Assembly: GCA_016787805.1 (NCBI GenBank)
Contig: JAEUTY010000039.1
Location: forward strand, 1-64,000
Direction: 5' to 3'
Length of the DNA stretch: 64,000 nucleotides
Origin: Flavobacterium sp.
GTDB taxonomy: Bacteria > Bacteroidota > Bacteroidia > Flavobacteriales > Flavobacteriaceae
The position numbers were made by a program, and so were the translations under genes. The notes under the pieces are model-generated. The model worked only from the letters and a program-made list of their open reading frames with translations, did no database searches and was not told the origin of the DNA. Shown here piece by piece: positions 8,739-18,206 of this stretch. How positions within the stretch are numbered: the stretch's first letter is position 1; each line of letters opens with the position of its first letter.

Positions 8739-9307
8739 GTACAAAGAAAAAAATAATTATTGGTGTATTTTTAATAGTTCTTGCAGGTGTTGGAAAGTAC
8801 GTGTACGACATGCACATTAACCACAATTTTGAAACTATCACTGAAAATAAAGTCTATAAAAGTGGTGTAATTCCGCCCGATGAAATTGCCGATTATGTCC
8901 AAAAATACAATATAAAAAGTATAGTCGATTTGCGTTTTCCTGGGACAGGTGATGATGTGAATAATCCTGAAATTCCAACTGAGTTAACCGCAGAGAAAGA
9001 AGCTATTGCAAAATTAAAAGGAGTAAATTATTTCAATAACGGTTCTGATCAAATTCCGACACAAAAAAACTTAGACTACTTTTTTAAAATTATGGATAAT
9101 CCAGATAATTATCCAGTTTTATTGCATTGTTATCACGGAGTTGGTCGAGCCGAAATGTATTCAGCAATCTATCGAATTGAGTACGAAAATTGGGACAAAA
9201 ATGACGCTCGTTTGGCGACAAGAGTTTTTGTCAAATTCAGTTCTTTTGATATTGGTAAACCCAAAGGCGATTACCTAATGGCTTACAAAAAGCAACATAA
9301 AAAATAA
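8735..9307 (+). CDS. Membrane-anchored dual-specificity/tyrosine-type phosphatase
   Basis: 190 residues. One N-terminal membrane segment (about residues 4-22) places the domain in the periplasm. The signature HCYHGVGR gives the Cys-X5-Arg active site with the nucleophile near residue 131, and an upstream SIVDLRFPG matches the DSP-like fold. The start ATGA overlaps the stop of the sulfatase-type gene, which suggests joint action on a phosphorylated envelope lipid or glycan; that link is inference. A UUCG-capped terminator follows. Confidence 0.82.
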   Translation: MSTKKKIIIGVFLIVLAGVGKYVYDMHINHNFETITENKVYKSGVIPPDEIADYVQKYNIKSIVDLRFPGTGDDVNNPEIPTELTAEKEAIAKLKGVNYFNNGSDQIPTQKNLDYFFKIMDNPDNYPVLLHCYHGVGRAEMYSAIYRIEYENWDKNDARLATRVFVKFSSFDIGKPKGDYLMAYKKQHKK

Positions 9308-9310
9308 TTA

Positions 9311-9334
9311 AAAGTCTCTTCGGAGGCTTTTTTT
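9311..9334 (+). terminator. Rho-independent terminator with UUCG loop
   Basis: AAAGTCTC-TTCG-GAGGCTTT forms an eight-pair stem with one G-T pair, a stable UUCG tetraloop and a T run, 3 bp after the phosphatase stop. Confidence 0.85.
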
Positions 9335-9358
9335 AAAGCGAATGATTTAGAGGTAAAA

Positions 9359-9386
9359 TAAAAAAGGGTGTTTTTCCCCTTTTTTG
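9359..9386. terminator. Second, possibly bidirectional hairpin terminator
   Basis: AAAAAGGG and CCCTTTTTT flank an eight-base T-rich loop. It lies between the phosphatase operon and the CHAP operon and could end readthrough in either direction. Confidence 0.55.
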
Positions 9387-9450
9387 ACAATGATAATCTT
9401 CCTAAATTAGACGAAATATAATATTCGTTTAACTTCTAAATCAACAAATT

Positions 9451-10200
9451 ATGAAATATCCAGGAAGAAATATCAAAAAAGGAGAAACAGACAAAACAAT
9501 AATCAAAGCGGTCCAAACACAACTGAACAAAAAGGGCTATGGCCCGTTAGATGTTTCAGTTGGAGTTTTTGGACCTAAAACGGTGAGTGCTGTTAAGTTG
9601 TTTCAGACTCAAAACACTGATCAAAACGGAAATTTATTGAGCCCAGATGGTGTTATTGGAGCCATAACTTGGGCTGTTTTATTTGGTGAAAACACAGTAC
9701 CGCAAAATACAACAGTTAAAAAGAAATTGCATGAAAGAGCCATTGAAATTGCTAGTTCTCAAATTGGTGTACGTGAAAAAGGGAGTGCAAATTGTGGTCC
9801 AGAAGTCGAGAAATATTTGGCTTCAATAGGTTTAGGAAAAGGATATTCGTGGTGTATGGCTTTTGTTTTTTGGTGTTTTAATGAAGCTGCGAAAGAACTT
9901 GGTCAACCCAATCCATTAGTAAAAACAGGTGGTGTTTTGAAAGGATGGAACGAGTCAAAGGGAACAAAAATACTTGCTAAAAACACCAAACAAGATCCTT
10001 CATTAGTAAAACCAGGACAAATTTTCATTATGGATCACGGAAGCGGATTTGGTCACACTGGAATTGTTAAAGAAGTCAATGGAGGATTTATAACTACAAT
10101 AGAAGGAAATACAAATGACAATCACAGTCGAGAAGGCGTTGGCGTTTTTCAACTCATTCGAAAAGTAAAAGATATTAATAAAGGATTCATTCAATATTAA
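9451..10200 (+). CDS. Peptidoglycan-binding CHAP-domain amidase/endopeptidase
   Basis: 249 residues. Residues about 10-85 fit a PG_binding_1 repeat (VQTQLNKKGYGPLDVSVGVFG, SPDGVIGAITWAVLF). A CHAP-like cysteine peptidase follows, with YSWCMAFVFW (Cys near 135) and GFGHTGIV (His near 202). Such enzymes cleave peptide bonds in peptidoglycan. There is no signal peptide, so it either leaves by another route or acts inside after lysis. It starts an operon with a membrane protein 11 bp and a patatin protein 24 bp further on. Confidence 0.85.
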   Translation: MKYPGRNIKKGETDKTIIKAVQTQLNKKGYGPLDVSVGVFGPKTVSAVKLFQTQNTDQNGNLLSPDGVIGAITWAVLFGENTVPQNTTVKKKLHERAIEIASSQIGVREKGSANCGPEVEKYLASIGLGKGYSWCMAFVFWCFNEAAKELGQPNPLVKTGGVLKGWNESKGTKILAKNTKQDPSLVKPGQIFIMDHGSGFGHTGIVKEVNGGFITTIEGNTNDNHSREGVGVFQLIRKVKDINKGFIQY

Positions 10201-10210
10201 TCGAATCATT

Positions 10211-11194
10211 ATGTTTCCAACCGTTTTAGAAGTTGTAATATCGCTTGTTGTAGTGTACTTTTTATTGAGTACAGTCGTTTCATTTATCAAAGAAATAATT
10301 GCAATGTTACTCAATAGTCGCGGCGTAATTTTGCACAAATCATTGGTTCATTTATTTGATGAAAAAGAAAATAACAATGGTTTGATAAGCAAAATATACC
10401 AATCGAAATACATTCATAATTTGGCATCTAAGTTTAATATTGCCAACAAGTTGAATAAAAAACCAAGTTATATTGCTACCGAAAACTTTGCAGGTGCTTT
10501 GATTGATGAAATTCAAAAGAAAGGTAACACCAATGATTTTGCCAAAAATATAGTTGAATTTAAAAAGAAAATTGACGCTTTAGATAATTCGTTTATTAAG
10601 ACCAAACTGAATGAAATTATTACCGAACTCGAAGAAACTAGTCAAGCTAATTTTACCAATCTAAAAAAGAAAATTTCAGAATGGTTCGACAATTATATGG
10701 TTACTGTTACTGTAGTGTATAAGAATTATGTGAGTGTTTGGGTTTTTGCGATTAGTTTTTTTATCTGCTTTGGGATGAATATTGATAGCTTGGTCATCAT
10801 TGAATATTTGTATGAAAATAAAGACAAGCGTGAAGCAATGGTCAAATTTGCCGAAAACTTGCCCAAAGATAAATACGTAGTCAATGAAAACGCTTCTGAT
10901 GAAGAAAAATTAAAGGCTGTAAAAGAAATGAAGAAAGTTGTTTTAGAAGATTTTGATTCGTTTGAATTGCCTTACGGTTGGACTGGTGAAGGAAATGGTC
11001 GTTTGAATTATGAAGCTGAAATTTTAGGAAACAAAACGAGCTTTTTTGATGTTTTAAAAAAGATAGTTGGTCTGTTTATAACTACAATTTCACTAACATT
11101 AGGAGCACCATTTTGGTATCAAATGATGGTTAATTTGTTGAGCATTAAAAAGACAAATTCGAAAAGTAATACCGAACCCAATCCTAAAGTATAA
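10211..11194 (+). CDS. Membrane protein of unknown function
   Basis: 327 residues. The first 30 residues are a membrane segment (VLEVVISLVVVYFLLSTVVS). A charged helical part follows, then a segment near residues 170-195 (YVSVWVFAISFFICFGMNI) and one near 283-305 (IVGLFITTISLTLGAPFWYQ). No known domain was recognised. Its position between a CHAP amidase and a TPR-patatin gene, with tight spacing, suggests one functional unit at the membrane. Confidence 0.7.
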   Translation: MFPTVLEVVISLVVVYFLLSTVVSFIKEIIAMLLNSRGVILHKSLVHLFDEKENNNGLISKIYQSKYIHNLASKFNIANKLNKKPSYIATENFAGALIDEIQKKGNTNDFAKNIVEFKKKIDALDNSFIKTKLNEIITELEETSQANFTNLKKKISEWFDNYMVTVTVVYKNYVSVWVFAISFFICFGMNIDSLVIIEYLYENKDKREAMVKFAENLPKDKYVVNENASDEEKLKAVKEMKKVVLEDFDSFELPYGWTGEGNGRLNYEAEILGNKTSFFDVLKKIVGLFITTISLTLGAPFWYQMMVNLLSIKKTNSKSNTEPNPKV

Positions 11195-11217
11195 ATAGTT
11201 GAGGTAAAAGAAAAGTT

Positions 11218-13932
11218 ATGATGGATAAAGCAAAAATTGTCAAAAGAGCTGATGAAATTTTGAGTAAAGAAGCTTCATTTTCAATTGAGGAAGTAATTGA
11301 ATTGGCCAAAACTGCAGCTCAAAATGATTTGTTTTTTTATGCACGAAATTTGTTGCGCAAGCTAATTGATTCCAAAGAATACAAAGCAACTAAAAGAGAC
11401 AAACAGAATTTAGCAAAATACTATTACAAGGATCCAAGTTTGTCTTCTGATTATAAATTTGAAAAGGCTTTATCTAATCTCGACGAACATAAAGATATAT
11501 CTAAGTTAACCGAATGCGAAACGGCTGGTTTGATAGGTGCTATTTATAAGCGAAAATGGTATTATGATAGAGATATTTTGAATCTTGAAATTTCAAAAAA
11601 GTTTTACGAAAAAGGAACTTCAATTTGGCGAGTTAATAAAAACGATTTAGAGTGTAGTTCCAATCAGCTAAATGACTTCGCTTATTGTGCTACAAATTTA
11701 GCTTTTATCAACGAGTTGCTAGCTCATGAAAAATGCAAATTAAGTAAAGAAATCAAAGATGCAGCTCTGTTAACTGAAGCTGAGTCATTGATTAACGACG
11801 CTCTTACTATAAGAACAGAAATTATCGAATCATTGGCAAATAGTGCAATTACTGATTTAGACAATAATTTACTTGAATTTAAAGCCAAAGTCAGAAATTT
11901 AGCAGAAGATGATTCAGACTTGCAATTTGATTATGCTACTTTGATAGAGTCGTTACTCGGAATTAATGATTACGCCAAAGCAAGCCAAATTATACTGAAA
12001 TACAACAGCATTTTAGAAAGCCAAAATTGGAAAAAGCGCACAACAATCGAACAGCTTCATATGTTATTTGATTTGAAAATGGAACTTTCCAAGTTTCGAA
12101 CAAGCATGAAGTTGAATGCTGAAAACGAGTATGATAGCGAAAAATACAATCAATGTTTAGGTTTGCTTTACAATAAAAAAGAGTCTCAAATTCCGACTAA
12201 GCAAACTAAAACAGGAATTGCTTTGTCAGGAGGTGGATTTCGAGCTTCCTATTTTCATATAGGAGTCTTAGCGGCTTTGGCTGAAAACGATAAGTTAAAA
12301 GACATTGAGGTCATTTCGTGTGTTTCTGGAGGATCAATTTTAGGCGCCTTTTATTATCTCGAATTGCGCAATCTTTTGCAAAGAGAAGAAGAGAGTCAAC
12401 TCAGTTCATCTTCATACATTACTTTAATTGAGAACATGATTCCTAAATTTCATAATGGTGTTCAAAATAATTTGAGAATGAAGTGGTTTACAAATCCAAT
12501 CTCCAATATTAAGATTGCAGCTTTAAATACTTACAGTCGAACCAACCGCATGGCCGAATTATACGATAAGTATTTTTATTCAACACTAACTCAAACCACT
12601 AAAATTCCGCTCAAAGATACCACAATCGCCCCCAAAGGGATTGACGGTTTTACTATTCAAAATTCCAATTATGAAAGAGCCTATAAGGTTCCGCAACTTA
12701 TTTTAAACACAACATCGCTCAATACAGGGCATAATTTTCAATTTGCTTCAACTTGGATGGGAGAACCACCCATACTTATTAATCGTGAAGTAGATCCAAA
12801 AAAACGACTTCGAAGAGTGTATTATGACAACATTTCGGATAGTAATTACAAAAACTATCCTTTGTGCAATGCTGTTGGAGCTTCATCATGTGTTCCTGGG
12901 TTGTTTATTGGATTACAGTTAAAAGATTTGTACGAAGGAATTGATTTAAAATTAGTGGATGGTGGAGTGCATGATAATCAAGGAATTACAGCATTAATTG
13001 AAAATGAATGTAAAGATATTTATATTAGTGATGCTAGCGGCCAATTAAAGTCAGAGCAAGCTTTGGTTGTCAATCCTTTGACTGAATTGTTTCGTTCTAC
13101 CAATGTTTCTGCTGAACATATTAGAGATCTTCAACTCAATGATCAATTACTCAAAAGCAAAAACAAATTTTATGATAGATTGCATCTAATGCATCTAAAA
13201 AAGGATTTGAATGAAGGTGATGTCAATATCTTAAACGCTGTATCAGGAATTAAACCTGTGAATGCATCAAGTGCTTTTCCAACTACATCTTACAATATCA
13301 ACAAACAACTTCAAACAGCCATTTCCAATATTAGAACTGACTTAGATTCTTTTACAGATGCAGAAGCTTATTCATTGATGTACAGCGGTTATTTGCAAAC
13401 GATTGCTTCTTTGAAAATGGAAGACAAAGAAAAAAACACATCAACAATTACAGATTCTCATGATTGGAAATTCAAATGCATCAAAAAGGAGTTTGAACAA
13501 CCATTGCAATTGACTAACGAATTGAATGTTGGGTCAAGTATGCTGTTTAAAGCATGGAAGTTGCTTAATGTGAAATATAAAAAAACATCTTATTTGATAA
13601 TGATAGTTACTCTAACTACCTTACTAGGATTGGGTGTTATATATGTACTAAACTGTAATTTCAAAGAAATGATTTGTAATTTTTTATCATCACCTTTTGT
13701 GATTTCTTTTGAAAAAATATGCAGCATCCATTTGTCGAGTAATTGGAAACTGCTTTTGTTAACATTAATCGCTTTAGAACTTTTTGGAAAAAAATTATTC
13801 AATAAAATTGGACTCAAAAATACGCCTATAACAATTGTTGTCAATTACTTTTTACTGACGATTTTGTTAATTCTATCGTGGATTTATTTATTTACTTTGA
13901 ACAAATTATTTAATTGTTTGGGTAAAAGATAG
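11218..13932 (+). CDS. TPR-like / patatin-like phospholipase with C-terminal membrane segments
   Basis: 904 residues. The first 330 are helical and repeat-like, resembling TPR. The patatin domain begins with the oxyanion motif SGGGFRA near residues 337-343. It then has CVSGGS with the nucleophile Ser near 370 (Cys replaces the first Gly of GxSxG) and the catalytic Asp in LVDGGVHDNQG near 581. The end has hydrophobic segments at about 793-812, 841-855 and 870-895. It is predicted to hydrolyse membrane lipids at the inner face of the membrane. It shares an operon with a cell-wall hydrolase and a membrane protein, which could mean an envelope-attacking module; no nucleotide cyclase of the CBASS type is nearby. 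Confidence 0.85.
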   Translation: MMDKAKIVKRADEILSKEASFSIEEVIELAKTAAQNDLFFYARNLLRKLIDSKEYKATKRDKQNLAKYYYKDPSLSSDYKFEKALSNLDEHKDISKLTECETAGLIGAIYKRKWYYDRDILNLEISKKFYEKGTSIWRVNKNDLECSSNQLNDFAYCATNLAFINELLAHEKCKLSKEIKDAALLTEAESLINDALTIRTEIIESLANSAITDLDNNLLEFKAKVRNLAEDDSDLQFDYATLIESLLGINDYAKASQIILKYNSILESQNWKKRTTIEQLHMLFDLKMELSKFRTSMKLNAENEYDSEKYNQCLGLLYNKKESQIPTKQTKTGIALSGGGFRASYFHIGVLAALAENDKLKDIEVISCVSGGSILGAFYYLELRNLLQREEESQLSSSSYITLIENMIPKFHNGVQNNLRMKWFTNPISNIKIAALNTYSRTNRMAELYDKYFYSTLTQTTKIPLKDTTIAPKGIDGFTIQNSNYERAYKVPQLILNTTSLNTGHNFQFASTWMGEPPILINREVDPKKRLRRVYYDNISDSNYKNYPLCNAVGASSCVPGLFIGLQLKDLYEGIDLKLVDGGVHDNQGITALIENECKDIYISDASGQLKSEQALVVNPLTELFRSTNVSAEHIRDLQLNDQLLKSKNKFYDRLHLMHLKKDLNEGDVNILNAVSGIKPVNASSAFPTTSYNINKQLQTAISNIRTDLDSFTDAEAYSLMYSGYLQTIASLKMEDKEKNTSTITDSHDWKFKCIKKEFEQPLQLTNELNVGSSMLFKAWKLLNVKYKKTSYLIMIVTLTTLLGLGVIYVLNCNFKEMICNFLSSPFVISFEKICSIHLSSNWKLLLLTLIALELFGKKLFNKIGLKNTPITIVVNYFLLTILLILSWIYLFTLNKLFNCLGKR

Positions 13933-13944
13933 CGTTTAGTAATT

Positions 13945-14391
13945 TTAATTTTCTTCTTTATAAATAAAACTCTTCACGCGTTCACCATTGATGAACATTT
14001 TCAACGAGTTAAAATGGATTGAAAACTCCACTTTATTCCACTGTTCTTCAGCGCCATGCTCTGAAGGTGATGTAAATTTATAGTACATTATATACTCGGT
14101 ACTGTCGTAGCCTTTGGTAAATTTTAACGCACCTTCTTTATCGCATTCGAATCCCCAAGTCATGGCTCTTTTGGGTTGATCGTGCAATTGGTAAAAACCA
14201 GTTCCATTGCTGTTCAATTCAACAATAGGTTCTCCACCTTTAAAAGTATAAATTCCAGCTACTGGGTAATTTATTGAAGTTGTAATGTAACGAACACCGT
14301 CTTTTGAATTGATTTCGTTATTCGAATTTTGTGCAATACTATTTGTTGCAACGAATAAAAAAGCAGTAAGAAAAATGGTTTTTAATTTCAT
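13945..14391 (-). CDS. Secreted protein of unknown function
   Basis: 148 residues with a clear signal peptide (MKLKTIFLTAFLFVATNSIA, then Q). The mature part is beta-rich and has no recognised domain or lipobox. It lies 6 bp downstream of purL on the same strand and may be co-transcribed with it, but nothing ties it to purine synthesis. Confidence 0.7.
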   Translation of the reverse strand: MKLKTIFLTAFLFVATNSIAQNSNNEINSKDGVRYITTSINYPVAGIYTFKGGEPIVELNSNGTGFYQLHDQPKRAMTWGFECDKEGALKFTKGYDSTEYIMYYKFTSPSEHGAEEQWNKVEFSIHFNSLKMFINGERVKSFIYKEEN

Positions 14392-14397
14392 AATTTA

Positions 14398-17300
14398 TTA
14401 AGAATTAATGTTTTCAATCCATAATCGCGCATTAACAAATGCTTCTATCCAAGGCGAAACTTCATCATTTCGGTCTTTTGGATAATAAGCCCAATTCCAT
14501 GGGAAAGTTGAACGTTCAATGTGTGGCATCATCACTAAATGTCTTCCGGTTACATCACACATCATGGCTGTATTATAATCCGAACCATTTGGATTAGCAG
14601 GATAACCTTCGTAAGCGTATTTGGCTACAATATTGTACTTGCTTTCTTCGTAAGGCAATTTGAATTTTCCTTCACCGTGCGAAATCCAAACGCCTAATGT
14701 ACTTCCAGCTAAGGTTTTGAGCATCACTGAATGATTTTCTTGAATAGTTACTGACGTGAATCCGCTTTCGTGTTTGTGCGAATCGTTATGGTGCATTTTA
14801 CCATGAATTTCATGTTCTGGATTAATCACTTCTAATTCCATAAACAACTGACAACCATTACAAATACCAACTGATAAAGTATCTTCTCTTTTAAAGAAAT
14901 TGTCCAAGGTAGTTTTGGCTTTTTCATTGTATAAAAAAGCGCCAGCCCAACCTTTGGCCGAACCTAAAACATCCGAATTTGAAAATCCACCTACGGCTCC
15001 AATAAACTGAATGTCTTCTAGGTTTTCTCTCCCTGAAATCAAATCGGTCATGTGAACGTCTTTTACATCAAATCCGGCTAAGTACATTGCATTGGCCATT
15101 TCACGCTCCGAATTGCTTCCTTTTTCACGAATAATGGCAGCTTTTGGACGAGGTTTAGATTCAATTATGGGTTTCTTACCTGTAAAATGCTTTGGAAAAA
15201 CATAGTTCAAAGGCTGATTAGCATAATTTTCAAATCGCTCCAACGACTTCCCGTTTTTGGTTTGCTTTTGGTCGAGTAGGAAAGAGGTCTCGAACCATTT
15301 TTCTCTCCAACTTGAAACTTGAAACGCCATACCTGAAACTTCAAGTAAATCTGAATTTTCAACAGAACCTATTTTGAAATATTCAACTCCTTCAAAGGCA
15401 CTTTCAAATACTACATCGTCTTTAGCTTGTAAAATCAATCCAATATTTTCAGAGAATAAAATCTTCACTAAATCTTTTTCTGAGAATGCATCTAACGAAA
15501 TAGTTGCGCCTAAATTCACATCAGCGAAACACATTTCTAGCAAAGTAGTAATCAATCCGCCACTTCCAATGTCGTGTCCAGCAACGATTTGGTTGTCTTT
15601 AATTAAATTTTGTACGGTATTGAATGCTTTTTTGAAGAAAGCTGCATCTTTTATAGTTGGCGTTTCAGAACCAATTTTATTTTGGGTTTGTGCGAATGAA
15701 CTTCCTCCCAATTTAAAGTCATCTTGCGATAAATTAATGTAATAAATTGAACCGCCATTTTTTTGTAAAACTGGTTCCACAACTTGAGTTATATCTGAAC
15801 AATTTCCAGCGGCCGAAATAATTACAGTTCCAGGCGCAATTACTTCATCATTCGGGTATTTTTGTTTCATCGAAAGCGAATCTTTTCCAGTTGGAATGTT
15901 GATTCCCAATTCGATAGCAAAATCCGAGCACGCTTCAACGGCTTCATACAATCGCGCATCTTCGCCTTCATTTTTGCACGGCCACATCCAATTGGCTGAA
16001 AGTGAAACACTTTTTAAATTATCTTTCAATGGTGCAAAAACAATATTAGAAAGCGCTTCACCAATGGCATTTCTGCTTCCTGCTTTTGGGTCAATCAACG
16101 CCGAAATAGGTGAGTGCCCAATCGAAGTAGCAATTCCTTCTTTTCCTTTATAATCCAAAGCCATAACACCTACATTATTCAAGGGCAATTGAATGGGGCC
16201 AGCGCATTGTTGTTTGGCTACTTTTCCGCCTACACAACGATCCACTTTATTGGTCAACCAGTCTTTGCAAGCAACAGCTTCAAGCTTTAAAATTTCTTCT
16301 AAATAAGTTGGAATATTTTCTTGCGAATAAGCTACATCTGTATAATTTCGGACGATAGTTTTGTCGGCCATTATCGTTTTAGGCGAACTTCCAAACATAT
16401 CTTCTAAGGCAAAATCCATTGGTTTAGCTCCCGTAGTTTTGCTTTCAAAGGTAAAGCGATGATTGCCAGTCACATCACCTACTTGATACATCGGTGAACG
16501 TTCTCTGTCTGCTATTCTTTGCAAAGTATCAATATCTTTGTGCCCGATTACCAATCCCATACGCTCTTGCGATTCGTTGCCGATAATTTCTTTAGCCGAA
16601 AGCGTTGGATCGCCCACAGGCAATTTATCTAAATCAATCAATCCGCCAGTGGCTTCCACCAATTCGGATAAACAATTCAAATGTCCGCCAGCGCCGTGAT
16701 CGTGAATTGATACAATTGGGTTTTCATCGCTTTCTACCAATCCGCGAATGGCATTGGCAGCGCGTTTTTGCATTTCTGGATTGGAGCGTTGAATAGCGTT
16801 CAGTTCGATTCCAGAGCCAAAAGCGCCAGTATCAGCCGATGAAACTGCTGCTCCACCCATTCCAATTCGGTAATTTTCGCCTCCCAAAATTACAATTTTA
16901 TCACCTGTTTTGGGTTCGTGTTTTTGTGCTTGTGAGGCTTTTCCATAGCCAATTCCACCCGCTTGCATGATCACTTTATCGTAACCCAACTTTCGATTTT
17001 CTTCTTGGTGTTCGAAAGTCAAAACAGAACCTGTAATCAAAGGTTGACCAAACTTGTTTCCGAAATCAGAAGCTCCATTGGAAGCCTTGATTAAAATATC
17101 CATCGGAGTTTGGTACAGCCAATTGCGTTCTTGCATTCCGTTGTTTTCATACCAACGATTGTTGGTCAAACGCGAATAAGCAGTCATATATACTGCGGTT
17201 CCAGCGAGTGGGAGCGAACCTTGTCCACCAGCCAGACGATCGCGAATTTCGCCGCCCGAACCTGTTGCTGCGCCGTTAAAAGGCTCAACAGTAGTTGGGA

Positions 17301-18051
17301 AATTATGTGTTTCAGCTTTGAGCGAAATGACAGAATCAAACTCTTTTTTGGTGTAAAAATCAGGCTTGTCGGCGCTTTGAGGAGCAAATTGTTCCACTTT
17401 CGGTCCTTTAATAAACGCCACATTGTCTTTGTAAGCAGAAACGATATCGTTTGGATTTTCAGCCGAAGTTTTTTTGATTAATTTGAATAATGAGGTTCCT
17501 TTTTCTTCGCCATCAATGACAAAGGTTCCATTGAAAATTTTATGACGGCAATGTTCTGAATTTACTTGTGAAAAACCGAATACTTCTGAATCCGTTAGTT
17601 TTCTGCCGATTTTTTTTGCTAAATTTTCCAAATAATCCACTTCTTCCTGACTTAACGCCAAGCCTTCTTTATGGTTGTAAGCGGTGATATCGTCAATTTC
17701 GATAATAGGCTCAGGTTGAATGTTGATGGTAAAAATGTTTTGATTCAACTCGGAATATTTCTGCGAAAGCATTGGATCAAAATCAGTAAAATCGCTTGAA
17801 ACAATTTGAAATTCTTCAATTCTGATGATGCCAGAAATACCCATATTTTGTGTAATTTCAACAGCATTAGTGCTCCAAGGCGTTACCATTGCGGCACGAG
17901 GACCAACAAAAAAATCCGCGAGAACGGATTTATCTATTTTATGTGCGTTACCAAATAACCAATTAAGTTTTGAACTATTTTCTGCTGAAAGTTCGTTTTG
18001 CGTTTGTACAGCAAATACAGTTGAGGTTTCGTTTCCGAAAAAATGAATCAT
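14398..18051 (-). CDS. purL: Phosphoribosylformylglycinamidine synthase
   Basis: 1217 residues, the long single-chain form. The synthase part includes FSQVNSEHCRHKIFNG, KAETHNFPT, GSGGEIRDRLAGGQG and HDHGAGGH. The C-terminal glutamine amidotransferase has VGICNGCQLF with the nucleophile Cys, HKHESGF, and SHGEGKF with the His/Glu pair near the end. It turns FGAR, glutamine and ATP into FGAM in de novo purine synthesis in the cytoplasm. It appears intact and stands apart from other pur genes. Confidence 0.97.
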   Translation of the reverse strand: MIHFFGNETSTVFAVQTQNELSAENSSKLNWLFGNAHKIDKSVLADFFVGPRAAMVTPWSTNAVEITQNMGISGIIRIEEFQIVSSDFTDFDPMLSQKYSELNQNIFTINIQPEPIIEIDDITAYNHKEGLALSQEEVDYLENLAKKIGRKLTDSEVFGFSQVNSEHCRHKIFNGTFVIDGEEKGTSLFKLIKKTSAENPNDIVSAYKDNVAFIKGPKVEQFAPQSADKPDFYTKKEFDSVISLKAETHNFPTTVEPFNGAATGSGGEIRDRLAGGQGSLPLAGTAVYMTAYSRLTNNRWYENNGMQERNWLYQTPMDILIKASNGASDFGNKFGQPLITGSVLTFEHQEENRKLGYDKVIMQAGGIGYGKASQAQKHEPKTGDKIVILGGENYRIGMGGAAVSSADTGAFGSGIELNAIQRSNPEMQKRAANAIRGLVESDENPIVSIHDHGAGGHLNCLSELVEATGGLIDLDKLPVGDPTLSAKEIIGNESQERMGLVIGHKDIDTLQRIADRERSPMYQVGDVTGNHRFTFESKTTGAKPMDFALEDMFGSSPKTIMADKTIVRNYTDVAYSQENIPTYLEEILKLEAVACKDWLTNKVDRCVGGKVAKQQCAGPIQLPLNNVGVMALDYKGKEGIATSIGHSPISALIDPKAGSRNAIGEALSNIVFAPLKDNLKSVSLSANWMWPCKNEGEDARLYEAVEACSDFAIELGINIPTGKDSLSMKQKYPNDEVIAPGTVIISAAGNCSDITQVVEPVLQKNGGSIYYINLSQDDFKLGGSSFAQTQNKIGSETPTIKDAAFFKKAFNTVQNLIKDNQIVAGHDIGSGGLITTLLEMCFADVNLGATISLDAFSEKDLVKILFSENIGLILQAKDDVVFESAFEGVEYFKIGSVENSDLLEVSGMAFQVSSWREKWFETSFLLDQKQTKNGKSLERFENYANQPLNYVFPKHFTGKKPIIESKPRPKAAIIREKGSNSEREMANAMYLAGFDVKDVHMTDLISGRENLEDIQFIGAVGGFSNSDVLGSAKGWAGAFLYNEKAKTTLDNFFKREDTLSVGICNGCQLFMELEVINPEHEIHGKMHHNDSHKHESGFTSVTIQENHSVMLKTLAGSTLGVWISHGEGKFKLPYEESKYNIVAKYAYEGYPANPNGSDYNTAMMCDVTGRHLVMMPHIERSTFPWNWAYYPKDRNDEVSPWIEAFVNARLWIENINS

Positions 18052-18179
18052 TGTGTTGTTGTTAGTTGTTGCGCAAATTTAATCCAAAAACCACGATTAG
18101 CCAAAAGAGTTATTAATAGTTTTTAACGGTTTTTTTGACAATTTGAGGAAATAAAATTCTTATGATTAAAAAAAAAATA

Positions 18180-18187
18180 TACTTTTG
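18180..18187 (+). promoter_or_regulatory. Probable -7 box of the LRR protein gene
   Basis: TACTTTTG matches TAnnTTTG and lies 20 bp before the start at 18207. The two TTTG-like elements upstream are further away than normal. Confidence 0.4.
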
Positions 18188-18206
18188 AATTTCAAATATT
18201 TATGAG

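Noticed and set aside
11218..13932. CBASS effector CapV
   Set aside because: The patatin domain is there, but no CD-NTase or Cap2/Cap3 gene is nearby and the TPR and membrane parts are unlike CapV.
17110..17481. Open frame of 123 codons antisense to purL
   Set aside because: It lies wholly inside the conserved amidotransferase-synthase gene on the other strand and has no recognisable features.
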